DNA from: Mycobacteriales bacterium
GTDB taxonomy: Bacteria > Actinomycetota > Actinomycetes > Mycobacteriales > SCTD01
Assembly (NCBI GenBank): GCA_040902655.1
Contig: JBBDWV010000001.1
Coordinates: 1-45,479 of the forward strand
Direction of reading: 5' to 3'
Length of the DNA: 45,479 bases
Below, piece after piece: positions 37,176-45,451 of this stretch (its first letter is position 1; the number at the start of each line of letters is the position of its first letter). The position numbers and the translations under genes were made by a program. The notes beneath the pieces are model-generated. The model was not told the DNA's origin, did not search any database, and saw only the letters and a list, made by a program, of their open reading frames with translations.

Positions 37176-37936
37176 GCACACCGGTGCCGTCGACGGCGGC
37201 CAGCCCGCCCTGGTCCGGCGGCTCGACGCCCCATGGATCTTCCACGCCCGGGCCAGCGGTGCCTTGTCCGGCCGCGGCGGCCATGTGCCGCACAGCGGCT
37301 GTACACCACAGATCAACATTTTCAGATTGTTGACCTGTGGTGTACACCGCCTGACAGCACAGGCCGGTGTCGGTCCGGCACTGTCCGCGGCGTCCGCTCC
37401 ACGTGAAGGTGTCCAAGCAGCGCTGCACGGCCCACTGCGTGGCCGCGAGCGTCAGCGCACTGATCCAGACCTCGACGTAGGCGCCGTCGTCAACCGGGTA
37501 GCCCAGCCGGTTGAGCAAGGACAGGACGAGTGCTCCACCGGGCCCTTGGATCATCGCGTTGTCAACGGACTGGAGGTCGAGATCTCGATGGCGGGCCTTA
37601 TTCGCGGGCTCGCTCGTCGACGTGCTGCGCACTGCCCGTACCCTCACCAGCGACGGCAACGACAGCGTGAAGGCTTGAACGCCGCGGCCACGCCTGATGG
37701 CGCGCCCGCAGACCGGGGGAGCACTCCGAGGCTCTTGCTGACGCCGAGCAGGGCGTATAAGACCGTGTGCGCGTACACGAACGGCAGCAGCGCTGGCACG
37801 GCCTGGCGGGCATCCGGGAGAAGGCCGAGGCAGTGGTCGAGCACGAGCAGTGGACGGCCGGGCGGGCGCCGCGGGCGTACCTGTTCCGGCCGCGGCTCGG
37901 TCGGTAGGCCGTCGCAGCATCCCGACGCCAGCGGAG
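37176..37936. other. 760-nt accessory region without a confident gene
   Basis: No gene is supported. On the minus strand a frame from ATG 37554 has a hydrophobic segment (ALVLSLLNRLGYPVDDGAYV, ISALTLAATQWAVQR) that could be a remnant of a small membrane or holin-like gene, but it runs on into antisense of the nitrobindin gene. On the plus strand short frames are interrupted. With the broken TA pair that follows, this looks like decayed accessory DNA. Confidence 0.4.
37300..37346. repeat. 19-bp inverted repeat
   Basis: Arms 37300-37318 and 37328-37346 are reverse complements except for one position, with a 9-nt spacer TTTTCAGAT. Each contains TGTACACCACAG. It is markedly AT-richer than its surroundings and may be an operator or the end of a lost element. 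Confidence 0.65.
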
Positions 37937-38166
37937 GCAGGGCGAAGGCAGCCAACCGGCTGGCGCGACTCGGCGCCCTTGCACCTGATGGGGTCGACCG
38001 GGCATTGGCTGTCGCGAACCGCAACTTCATCATCCACCAGTACGACGAGATCAACCGCGAGCTGACGTGGCTCACGCTGGCCAGTGATCTTCCGGCATGG
38101 AGGTCATCGTTGGAGTCCCAGTTCGCGAGCGCCGAGGTGACGATCCAGGAGGAGCCTGGCGGGTAG
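37937..38166 (+). pseudogene. HEPN/HepT (DUF86)-like toxin fragment
   Basis: About 76 residues matching the C-terminal half of a HepT-type HEPN ribonuclease. The catalytic RX4H motif is present (RNFIIHQYDEINRELTWLTL, then ASDLPAW). The frame has no start codon that would restore the N-terminal helices, and the preceding sequence is in other frames with stops. The partner nucleotidyltransferase at 38.4 kb is also broken. MNT/HEPN pairs are type VII toxin-antitoxin systems in which the antitoxin AMPylates the toxin. Here the whole pair appears dead. Confidence 0.65.
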
Positions 38167-38262
38167 CGCGGATCTCCGCGGGGCGCTCAGCCTGCTGGTG
38201 CCCTGAGGCTGGTGCAGCAGCGGCGCCGGACACCCCGCTGCTGAACACGGAGCCACCTCGAC

Positions 38263-38315
38263 TGATCTTGGTGCCGCCACCGCCCGGCTCGCGCTCCCGC
38301 ACGGCACCAAGATCA
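38263..38315. repeat. 14-bp inverted repeat (TGATCTTGGTGCCG)
   Basis: Arms 38263-38276 and 38302-38315 are exact reverse complements with a 25-nt spacer. I have an impression that this motif is a dispersed intergenic repeat in some actinobacterial genomes. It lies between the two halves of the decayed TA pair. Confidence 0.65.
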
Positions 38316-38371
38316 CGCAGCGGCCGGCGGCGGTCGGATCCCGCGGAGCGGCTGCGTGCCACGATGCGGAG

Positions 38372-38595
38372 GTGGCGACTCCGGCGGAGGGATTGGCGCG
38401 GCTGCGGGACGCGGCGGCGAGTGGCGGGCTCGACGTGTTGTGCGAGCGGCACGGGATCCAGCCGCTGACCGTCTTCGGCAGCGCGGCGTGCGCCGTGCCT
38501 GAGGCGCGGGACCTCGACGTCGCCGTCCTGGCAGGGTCCGAATCGTTCGACTCCGTGACGCTGATCAACGACCAGCGGGCCAGGGAGTCGACGAC
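38372..38595 (+). pseudogene. MNT-type nucleotidyltransferase antitoxin, truncated
   Basis: GTG 38372 opens a frame with the N-terminal half of a minimal nucleotidyltransferase (LARLRDAAASGGLDVLCERH, then GIQPLTVFGSAACAVPEARD and LDVAVLAG). The GS and DLDV residues of the active site are present. After about 65 residues, at FDSVTLIND, the homology stops and the frame runs on as antisense of the downstream dehydrogenase gene. The C-terminal half is therefore missing. It pairs with the HEPN fragment 200 nt upstream. Confidence 0.6.
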
Positions 38596-38635
38596 GGCGG
38601 CTCGCCGCTCCGCGTCGCGCGTCCGCCGCGCCGCC

Positions 38636-39877
38636 TCACAGCCGGAAGACGTTGTCTCCGGCCGGAACGGCGGCGCGGGTGTCCAGCACCAGGGGCGCCT
38701 GCGCGCGTACGAGCTCGAGGTCGAAGCCGGCGTGGGGTGTCAGGACCACCACCGCATCGACGGCGTCGAGCGTCGCGGCGTCCAGGGACACCGCCGAGAG
38801 TCGCTCGGCGTCGAGGACCAGGTCGGCGACGTGCGGATCGGCGTAGGACACCGTCGCGCCCTTGCGGCGCAGCTGCCGCATCACCTCGATCGCCGGCGAC
38901 TCCCGCACGTCGGCCACCCCCGGCTTGTAGGCGGCGCCCAGGCACAGCACCCGCGACCGGGACAGCGCGAGGCCCGCCTCGTTGAGCAGGTCGGCCAGGC
39001 GCGTGACGACGTAGCTCGGCATCTGTGCGTTGATCTCTTGGGCGAGCTCGACGAAGCGGAAGCTGAAGCCGAGCTTGCGGACCCGCCAGGACAGGTAGGA
39101 CGGGTCGACCGGGATGCAGTGCCCGCCGACGCCGGGCCCCGGGTAGAACGGCATGAAGCCGAACGGCTTGGTGCGGGCGGCCTCGATGACCTGCCACAGG
39201 TCGATGCCCAGCTCGCGGCAGAACACGGCCATCTCGTTGACCAGCGCGATGTTGACGTGCCGGAAGGTGTTCTCCAGCAGCTTGGCCATCTCGGCCTCAC
39301 GGGTGCCGTCGACCTGCACCACCGTGTCGCAGATCTGCTCGTAGAACCGCACCGCTGCCTTCGTCGACGGATCATCCAGGCCGCCGACGACCTTCGGGGT
39401 GTTGCGGATGCCGTACGTCGGGTTGCCGGGATCGATCCGCTCCGGCGAGTAGGCCAGCAGGTAGTCGCGGCCGGCGGCCAGCCCGGAGCCGGCGTCCAGC
39501 AGCGGGGCAACGACCTCCTCGGTGGTGCCCGGGTAGGTCGTCGACTCCAGCACCACCAGGTCGCCGGGTGACAGGACGGTCGCGACCGCGCGCGCGGCGG
39601 CCTGCACCGCACCGAGATCCGGCATCCCCTCGCGCAGCGGCGTGGGGACACACAGGACGTACGTCGAGCAGCCGGCCGTGTCGGACGGGTCGGCGGTGAA
39701 CCCGATCCCGGCGACGGCGGCGTCCGGGACGTCCTCGATGCCGCTGCGGCCGGAGCGCAGCTCGGCGACCCGAAGCGGGTCGACGTCGTAGCCCACGACG
39801 GCGACGCCGGCCTCGGCCAGCGCGACGGCGAGCGGCAGCCCGACGTAGCCGAGGCCGACCACACAGGCTGAAGTCAT
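38636..39877 (-). CDS. UDP-glucose/GDP-mannose dehydrogenase family protein
   Basis: A 413-aa cytosolic enzyme oxidising a nucleotide sugar to its uronic acid with NAD+. The Rossmann start is VVGLGYVGLPLAVALAEAGV, then VLCVPTPLREG, LESTTYPGTTEEV, and PERIDPGN. The catalytic C254 lies in GPGVGGHCIPVDPSYLSW. The C-terminal UDP-binding domain has VLCLGAAYKPGVADVRESPA. The pattern is closest to the WecC/VipA group (UDP-HexNAc 6-dehydrogenases) rather than UDP-glucose dehydrogenase, but this is only a tendency. Start at ATG 39877; an upstream extension is possible in frame. Single gene on the minus strand, next to decayed TA genes. Confidence 0.9.
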   Translation of the reverse strand: MTSACVVGLGYVGLPLAVALAEAGVAVVGYDVDPLRVAELRSGRSGIEDVPDAAVAGIGFTADPSDTAGCSTYVLCVPTPLREGMPDLGAVQAAARAVATVLSPGDLVVLESTTYPGTTEEVVAPLLDAGSGLAAGRDYLLAYSPERIDPGNPTYGIRNTPKVVGGLDDPSTKAAVRFYEQICDTVVQVDGTREAEMAKLLENTFRHVNIALVNEMAVFCRELGIDLWQVIEAARTKPFGFMPFYPGPGVGGHCIPVDPSYLSWRVRKLGFSFRFVELAQEINAQMPSYVVTRLADLLNEAGLALSRSRVLCLGAAYKPGVADVRESPAIEVMRQLRRKGATVSYADPHVADLVLDAERLSAVSLDAATLDAVDAVVVLTPHAGFDLELVRAQAPLVLDTRAAVPAGDNVFRL

Positions 39878-40348
39878 CAGCGGGGAGCGTAACCGTGCGC
39901 GTCGGCCGCGTCCGGGCATGGCAGACCCCGGGCCACTTCCACTGTCCTGCCGCGAGCGGCGGGAAGTGGGCCGGCTGGACACGGCCGGCGGCCCGGGGTC
40001 GGGTGCCTGTTCTGGATTCGCCGTACGCCGCAGAAAGGCGCGCGATCGAAGACCAGCGAACGGTCCTTGCTACGGCGTCCTAGCGGACAGCCACCTCACT
40101 TGTCCGATGAATACTCAAGCCTCGGACCACCTCCTCTCCAGTGTGCGGACAAGAGTAGGTCGCCATCGGGAAGTTGTCACCGCGTTTGCCGGCGAGTTCT
40201 CGGCGCGCCTTCCGGACGGGGCGTGGCCCGGCGGTCAAGATCGCGGTACTGCGCGACGGCCGGACCGTTCACCCGTCCGGCTGTCGTGCGGACCACACGC
40301 CCGGACGATCACCCTTGCATGTCAGTCGAAGTGCCCTCAGGAGGAACC
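39878..40348. other. intergenic region upstream of the dehydrogenase and small gene
   Basis: 470 nt without a supported gene. GGCC-rich imperfect hairpins occur around 39930-40000 (for example GGCCACTTCC with GGAAGTGGGCC), which could form the control region of the divergent dehydrogenase gene. AGGAGG at 40339-40344 is the ribosome site for the 57-aa gene at 40349. Confidence 0.4.
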
Positions 40349-40522
40349 GTGAGCACGGCATCGCTCGTCGCCACCCGCTGCCCGTCCCAGGCGGCGATGT
40401 CGCTGCTGCACAGGGGCGTCCCGCTGTCGCTGTTGCTCGACCTGGTCCTGGGCCCGCGCAGCGAGGAGCTGTTCGCGACCGAGATTCCGGCGCCGCGGCC
40501 GGAGGTCTCCCAGCCGGCATAG
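40349..40522 (+). CDS. 57-aa small protein with LLDLVLG motif
   Basis: A short gene with a strong ribosome site (AGGAGG, 40339-40344) before GTG 40349. The protein has a central amphipathic or hydrophobic part (SLLHRGVPLSLLLDLVLGPR) and an acidic, proline-rich end. I have an impression of similar RGVPLxLLLDL small proteins in actinobacteria, often in several copies, but I cannot name a function. It lies just upstream of the toxin-first PIN pair, and the inverted repeat between them starts 3 nt after its stop. No membrane helix of normal length is predicted. Confidence 0.55.
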   Translation: MSTASLVATRCPSQAAMSLLHRGVPLSLLLDLVLGPRSEELFATEIPAPRPEVSQPA

Positions 40523-40524
40523 CG

Positions 40525-40553
40525 GCGTAGTGCACACAGCGTGTGCACTACGC
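40525..40553 (+). promoter_or_regulatory. operator of the toxin-first PIN pair
   Basis: GCGTAGTGCACAC (40525-40537) and GTGTGCACTACGC (40541-40553) are exact reverse complements around AGC. It ends 7 nt before the toxin start, so the antitoxin or complex probably binds here. TACGCT at 40549-40554 could be the -10 box, giving a leaderless or near-leaderless mRNA. Confidence 0.75.
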
Positions 40554-40560
40554 TGGTCAA

Positions 40561-41016
40561 ATGCGTGCGGTCGTGGACACCTCCACCTTGGTCTCCCTCG
40601 CGCGCGCAGGCCATCTGGGCATCCTGGAGCTCAGCGGGTTGACGCCGGTGTTGCTCGACGTCGTGCATGCGGAGGCAGTGGACGCGGGCCGTGCTGGGGG
40701 CCATGCTGACGCGGCCGCGATCGAGGCGGCTGTTGCCGGTCATGAGCTGAATCCCGTCGATCCGATCGGTAGCGTCGACGCCAGGGTGCTGCGCGCAGCA
40801 GCCTCGGTGGGGCTGCTCCTGACCAACGACCTGGCCCTGGGTCGGCGCGCGCGCAACGTCGGAGTCCGGTGGCTTCGTACCGCTGATCTCGTCGTGCTGG
40901 CACACCGCTCGGGCCGGCTCGATGCCCCTGCTGCACGTGCCGTCATCGTGGCCCTGCGAGATGCCGGGCGCCTGACGGCAGCACTGGCCGACGCCTATGT
41001 GGAGGAGCTGTCGTGA
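40561..41016 (+). CDS. PIN-domain toxin (DUF3368-like)
   Basis: A 151-aa PIN-fold protein. The first strand is AVVDTSTLVSLARAGHLGIL with D6, followed by LLDVVHAEAVDAGRA. LLLTNDLALGRRARNVGVRW carries the later Asp, and the C-terminal helices are ARAVIVALRDAGRLTAALAD. This layout fits the DUF3368 group of PIN proteins rather than classic VapC. I use ATG 40561, directly after the inverted repeat; in-frame ATG 40543 lies inside the operator. It is translated before its antitoxin (4-nt overlap, GTGA), the reverse of the other three pairs. Confidence 0.78.
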   Translation: MRAVVDTSTLVSLARAGHLGILELSGLTPVLLDVVHAEAVDAGRAGGHADAAAIEAAVAGHELNPVDPIGSVDARVLRAAASVGLLLTNDLALGRRARNVGVRWLRTADLVVLAHRSGRLDAPAARAVIVALRDAGRLTAALADAYVEELS

Positions 41017-41342
41017 GCGAGACCGTCCGCGTCAACGCCACCCTGGACACCGATCTGCTGGCCCGGATCGATGCCTTTGCGCAGTCGCGACTCGAGGACC
41101 GGTCCACGGCGATCCGGCAGCTCGTCGACCTGGCCTTGCGCGAGTTGGACAAGCGAGAGGCGCTGGACGCCTACCGTGCCGGACGGCTGACCCTGCGGGA
41201 GTTCGCGCGCGCGCTGGCGCTGGACATCTGGGCGGCTCAGGACCTGCTGGCCGTGGAGGGTGTCGCCGTGGCGCAGGGGTCACGTGCCGAGACACTGGCC
41301 GCCCTGCAGCAGACGCTCGACGAACAGGCCGCAAGCAGCTGA
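41013..41342 (+). CDS. RHH antitoxin with UPF0175-like C-terminus
   Basis: A 109-aa predicted antitoxin. The N-terminal ribbon-helix-helix is ETVRVNATLDTDLLARIDAF and RSTAIRQLVDLALRELDKRE. The second half (YRAGRLTLREFARALALDIW, AAQDLLAVEGVAVA) resembles the UPF0175 helix-turn-helix often found with DUF3368 PIN toxins. The combination of two DNA-binding-type domains in one antitoxin is less common. It follows the toxin with a 4-nt overlap. The inverted repeat at 40525-40553 is its likely target. Confidence 0.78.
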   Translation: MSETVRVNATLDTDLLARIDAFAQSRLEDRSTAIRQLVDLALRELDKREALDAYRAGRLTLREFARALALDIWAAQDLLAVEGVAVAQGSRAETLAALQQTLDEQAASS

Positions 41343-41358
41343 CCGCCGACGCCCGGGC

Positions 41359-42201
41359 CTACTCCCGCACCGCCGACTCGAAGGCGGCCCGGAGGGCGGC
41401 GGTGACCGGACCGACCGGCAGGTCGCGGCCGTCCAGCCGGACCACCGGCGCCACCCCGCGGACGCTGGACAGCAACAGTACCTCCTCGGCGCCCCGCAGC
41501 TCCGCCACGGTGCCCCGCCGAACCTCCACCGGCACCGGGCTGCGCGCCAGGGCGACATGCGCGGTCGTACCCGGCAGCGTCCCGACCTCGTCGGCGGGTG
41601 GCGTGACGAGTACGCCGTCCCGCACCCAGGCCACCGTGGCGGTCGGCGCCTCGAGCACCTGACCGTCGCCGCTCACCCAGATCGCCTCCTGCGCCCCCTG
41701 TGCCTCGGCGGCGCGCAGGCTGGCCATGTTCACGGCGTACGACGTGCTCTTGACCCCGCCGAGCAGCCACGGGGCGGCGGCCCGCAGGTCGGCAGGGATG
41801 CCGAGGTCGAGCGTGACGGCGGTGACGCCGTGCTCGCGGCCACGCACCACCTCCACGGGGACCGGACCGGCGACGGCGAAGCCGACGGGGCCGGCGCCGG
41901 GGGCCCCCTTGGAACAGGTCAGCCGCAGCATCCCGTCGCCGTCGCCGTCGCCGTACGCCCGGGTCGCCGTCTGCGCCAGCTCGACCCAGCCACCCGGCAG
42001 CGCGATCGCGACCCGTTCGGCCGAACGCTGCAGCCGGGCCAGGTGCAGGTCGAGGAAGGCGGGTCGGCCCGCGGCGATCCGCAGCGTCTCGAAGACCGCC
42101 TCGCCGCGGGCGACGCCGAGGTCGTCCGCGCGCAGGACGGGTGTCGCCGGGTCGACCAGGCGCGGCGGGTCGCCGAGCAGGGCGAGCACCGGGGAGGTCA
42201 C
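41359..42201 (-). CDS. pabC: aminodeoxychorismate lyase
   Basis: A 280-aa fold-type IV PLP enzyme that forms p-aminobenzoate and pyruvate from 4-amino-4-deoxychorismate, for folate. VLRADDLGVARGEAVFETLR is the usual start, and the PLP lysine is K151 in LLGGVKSTSYAVNMASLRAA. EAIWVSGDGQVLEAPTATVA and DEVGTLPGTTAHVALA follow. Branched-chain aminotransferase is the main alternative for this fold. I use GTG 42201, because residues before it are low-complexity. It is divergent from the Fur gene, with only 23 nt between starts, so the two share a control region. A pabC relative lies in the same neighbourhood in mycobacteria, as I recall. Confidence 0.82.
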   Translation of the reverse strand: MTSPVLALLGDPPRLVDPATPVLRADDLGVARGEAVFETLRIAAGRPAFLDLHLARLQRSAERVAIALPGGWVELAQTATRAYGDGDGDGMLRLTCSKGAPGAGPVGFAVAGPVPVEVVRGREHGVTAVTLDLGIPADLRAAAPWLLGGVKSTSYAVNMASLRAAEAQGAQEAIWVSGDGQVLEAPTATVAWVRDGVLVTPPADEVGTLPGTTAHVALARSPVPVEVRRGTVAELRGAEEVLLLSSVRGVAPVVRLDGRDLPVGPVTAALRAAFESAVRE

Positions 42202-42224
42202 CCGTCGGAGGCTACTGTCCGGGG

Positions 42225-42704
42225 ATGGGCAAGGGCGGGGCGGTCCAGGGCGACTGGCAGGCACAGCTGCGTGCCCGCGGCTACCGGCTGACACCGCAGC
42301 GGCAGCTCGTGCTCGAGGCCGTGGGGCGGCTCGGCCACGCGACCCCGGAGGACATCGTCACCGCGGTGCGGCAGACCGCGAGCGGGGTGAACATCTCGAC
42401 CGTCTACCGCACCCTCGAGCTGCTCGAGGAGCTGGGCCTGGTGCAGCACACGCACCTCGGGCACGGTGCGCCGACGTATTCGGTGGCCAGCGACGACGAC
42501 CACGTGCACCTGGTCTGCCGGGACTGCGGCGGGATCGACGAGGCGCCCCCGGAGCTGGTGTCGCCGATCGTGCAGGAGCTCGCGGCCACCCGCGGCTTCC
42601 AGGTCGACGTGGGGCACTTCGCGGTGTTCGGCCGCTGCGCCGGGTGCGCCCGGGTCTCGGGCGCCGGGGCAGGAACCTGCGGCCGGGCGGCGAACCCTGA
42701 GTAG
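42225..42704 (+). CDS. nur: Fur-family regulator, Nur-like
   Basis: A 159-aa metalloregulator. The winged helix is RARGYRLTPQRQLVLEAVGR, ATPEDIVTAVRQTASGVNIS, then TVYRTLELLEELGLVQHTHL. The metal domain has GHGAPTYSVASDDDHVHLVC, with His residues of the first site, RDCGGIDE, GHFAVFGRCAGCARV giving the CxxC structural-type zinc ligands together with CRDC. The pattern is closest, from memory, to the streptomycete nickel regulator Nur, and the neighbourhood (pabC, nitrobindin, rhodanese, glnR) also matches, so I use that symbol. Nur controls nickel uptake and Fe/Ni superoxide dismutase genes. Zur or Fur are possible alternatives. Confidence 0.8.
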   Translation: MGKGGAVQGDWQAQLRARGYRLTPQRQLVLEAVGRLGHATPEDIVTAVRQTASGVNISTVYRTLELLEELGLVQHTHLGHGAPTYSVASDDDHVHLVCRDCGGIDEAPPELVSPIVQELAATRGFQVDVGHFAVFGRCAGCARVSGAGAGTCGRAANPE

Positions 42705-42799
42705 GTTCGGGCGTCCTGAGCAGTAAGCCCTCCTCCACCGCGGTGCGAGCCGCCCCCGCCTACGGTGCCGCGACCCCACGCGACCCACACAGGAGTCCC

Positions 42800-45451
42800 A
42801 TGAAGATCGCCACACGCCGCCGCCTCGCGGTGGGTGTCCTCGCCACGACCTCAGCCCTGCTGGCCGGTCTCCTGATCGCGCCGGCGGCCAGCGCCGCGAA
42901 CATCGTGGACATCGATCCGAACTTTGCGATCAACAACGACCCCAGCGAGGTCCTGACGCTGACCACGCAGAGCTCCTTCACCCCGGACTCGAGGGTCGAG
43001 TTGACGCGCCCCAACACCACGGACACGTTGACCGCCAACACGACCGGCACGAGCGTGCTGACGCAGTCCCGGGCCGAGTTCAACTTCGCGGACACCGGCA
43101 GCGGGGCGAACGACGGCCCGGCCAACCCCGGCGTCTACAACGCGACGATCACCGACCCGAAGAGCGGCGCGAGTGACTCCTGCCAGAGCTGCTTCACAGT
43201 CATCTCGTCACAGGCGCTGACCGTCTCGTCGACCACGCCGAACGCCGTGGCCCAGGGCGGGGAGGCCAACATCACCGTGGCGGGCACCGGCTTCGCCCGC
43301 GGCACGCGCCTCGAGGTGCTGCTGGACGGCGCGGTGGATCCCAACGTCACGATCGCCGCCCCCACGACCACCGGCACAGCTGAGCAGTGTGCGGCGCGCC
43401 AGGAAGCGCCCGGCTGCACGATCGAGGTCGCGGAGCGCACCACCGCCACCGAGATGCTGCGGCGCTTCCAGGTCAAGACGGCGGCCGTGACCGGCCCCCG
43501 AGGCCTGCGCGTCACCAACACCGACGGCAGCACGGCCACCTGCACCGACTGCTTCACCGTCAACGGCGCGGCGTTGACCGGCGTCGACCCCAATGTCGCG
43601 AGCAACAGCCCCTCGGCGACACCGACGGTCACGCTCACCTTCACCGGCCCGGCGGTGCCCAAGTCCGGGACGCCGAGCCTGGTCTACGTCGCGGAGAGCC
43701 CCGGCAGCGCTAGCCGGAGCGACCTCACCATCGTCGGGACGAACGTCAGCTACGGGCCGAACAGCGTCACCGCTGACTACGACGTCCGCAACGCCGCGCC
43801 CGGCTCCAAGGCCTACCAGCCGACGCTCACGCAGGACGACGGCAGCCTGAACGCCTGCGACTGCCGCTTCTCGATCGCGCAGCCGCAGCCGGCGACGGTC
43901 GCCAGCCTGGACCCGGACACCATCAGCCAGAGCGATTCCCGCACCGTCACGATCAAGGGCACCCACTTCTCCGAGGGCATCGAGTTCGCGGTGTCCGGCT
44001 CGGGCGTCACGGTCGCGTCCGTCGACGTCGTCAGCGACACCGGGGCGACGGTGAACCTGCAGACCACCGCCGCGGCCGCCCCGGGCAAGCGCGACGTCAC
44101 GCCGGTCACGACGGACGGCAGGTCCGGTCCGGTCTGCAGCGGCTGCCTGACGGTCACCGCCTCCGGTTCGCCGTCGCCGAGCGCCCCGGCCGACGGACTG
44201 CGCAGCAACGCCCGCTACGCCGGCCTGAGCAGCCCGGTGCGCGCGCTGGACACCCGCGACGACCGCGGCTCCCCGCGTACAGGTGAGATCGTCCTCGACC
44301 TGTCGACCCGGATCACCGATCCGAACGCCACCGCCGCGGTGCTGAACGTCACGGTGACCAACCCCTCGGCCCGCGGCTTCGTCGTCGTCTACCCGAAGGG
44401 CAACACCAAGCCCGGGACCAGCAACGTCAACTTCGACCCGGCGCAGACGCAGGCCAACGAGGTCGTCGTCGGCCTGCCGGTGGACAAGCGGGTCTCGCTG
44501 TTCGTCGACTCGGCCAAGGCCCACGTGATCGTGGACCTGGTCGGCTTCTTCACCACGACGGACGCGGCGGACACCGGCCGGGTCACCACCAGCGCGCCGG
44601 TGCGGGAGCTCGACACCCGTGAGAAGACGGTCAAGCGGCGCACGGGCGAGGTCGTCGTCGACCTGTCCGACCGGCTCCCGGAGGGCAGCACCGACGCGAT
44701 CCTCAACGTCACCGTCACCGGGCCGAGTGCCCGCGGCTTCGTCGTGGTCTACCCGACCGGCACCGAGCGACCGGAGACCAGCAACGTCAACTTCGAGCTG
44801 GGTCAGACGCAGGCCAACGAGGTGGTCACCCGCGTGGGCACCGGCAGCAAGGCCGGCCAGGTCTCGCTGTTCGTCGACTCGGCGTCGGCAGCCCTGATCG
44901 TCGACGTCGTCGGGGCGGTCACTCCCGGCTCCGCATCCGGCACCCAGGTCTTCACGCCGCTGCAGCAGCCGACCCGCGCCCTGAACACCCGCGACGACAA
45001 CGGGTCGCGACGCAACGGGGACGTCCAGGTCACGATGCCGTCCACGGTCCCGTCGAACGCCACCGGCGTGATCCTCAACGTCACGGCCACCAACGGCACC
45101 CGCCCCGGCTTCGTGACGGTCTACCCGACCGGCAGCACCCGCCCGGACACGTCCAACGTCAACTTCCGGGCCGAGCGGCAGGCGACGGCGACGCAGCCGG
45201 CGTCGGCGGGGACGCAGGCCAACGAGGTGACCAGTGCGCTGGGCAGCAACCGGCAGGTGACGCTGTTCGTCGGCGGCTCCGGCACACCGACAGCGCACCT
45301 GATCGTCGACGTGGTCGGCTACCTGACCACCGACGGGGCGACTGCTGCGCCGAGCCCGTCACCCAGCTGCAGCCCGTCGCTGCTCCAGACCTGCCCGTCG
45401 CCGAGCCCCACGGCGAGCCCGACGGCGTCGGCGACAGCCAGCCCGAGCTAG
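42800..45451 (+). CDS. large secreted repeat protein
   Basis: An 883-aa secreted protein of unknown function. The signal peptide is RRLAVGVLATTSALLAGLLI with cleavage after AASA (about residue 33). The N-terminal half has about four IPT/TIG-like beta domains, each ending with a Cys pair (SCQSCFTV, TCTDCFTV, ACDCRFSI, VCSGCLTV). The C-terminal half has three copies of a module of about 130 residues with the blocks VRALDTRDDRGS, ILNVTVT-PSARGFVVVYP, TSNVNF, TQANEV and HVIVDLVGFF. The tail is Ser/Pro/Thr-rich. AGGAG precedes ATG 42800. It looks like an adhesin or cell-surface matrix protein. No anchor motif is seen; the gene ends 28 nt before the window edge. Confidence 0.8.
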   Translation: MKIATRRRLAVGVLATTSALLAGLLIAPAASAANIVDIDPNFAINNDPSEVLTLTTQSSFTPDSRVELTRPNTTDTLTANTTGTSVLTQSRAEFNFADTGSGANDGPANPGVYNATITDPKSGASDSCQSCFTVISSQALTVSSTTPNAVAQGGEANITVAGTGFARGTRLEVLLDGAVDPNVTIAAPTTTGTAEQCAARQEAPGCTIEVAERTTATEMLRRFQVKTAAVTGPRGLRVTNTDGSTATCTDCFTVNGAALTGVDPNVASNSPSATPTVTLTFTGPAVPKSGTPSLVYVAESPGSASRSDLTIVGTNVSYGPNSVTADYDVRNAAPGSKAYQPTLTQDDGSLNACDCRFSIAQPQPATVASLDPDTISQSDSRTVTIKGTHFSEGIEFAVSGSGVTVASVDVVSDTGATVNLQTTAAAAPGKRDVTPVTTDGRSGPVCSGCLTVTASGSPSPSAPADGLRSNARYAGLSSPVRALDTRDDRGSPRTGEIVLDLSTRITDPNATAAVLNVTVTNPSARGFVVVYPKGNTKPGTSNVNFDPAQTQANEVVVGLPVDKRVSLFVDSAKAHVIVDLVGFFTTTDAADTGRVTTSAPVRELDTREKTVKRRTGEVVVDLSDRLPEGSTDAILNVTVTGPSARGFVVVYPTGTERPETSNVNFELGQTQANEVVTRVGTGSKAGQVSLFVDSASAALIVDVVGAVTPGSASGTQVFTPLQQPTRALNTRDDNGSRRNGDVQVTMPSTVPSNATGVILNVTATNGTRPGFVTVYPTGSTRPDTSNVNFRAERQATATQPASAGTQANEVTSALGSNRQVTLFVGGSGTPTAHLIVDVVGYLTTDGATAAPSPSPSCSPSLLQTCPSPSPTASPTASATASPS

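Noticed and set aside
37054-38037. Minus-strand 327-codon frame covering the nitrobindin 3' end and accessory region
   Set aside because: It overlaps a well-supported gene for about 120 nt and has only a short hydrophobic segment worth noting; I describe that within the region entry.
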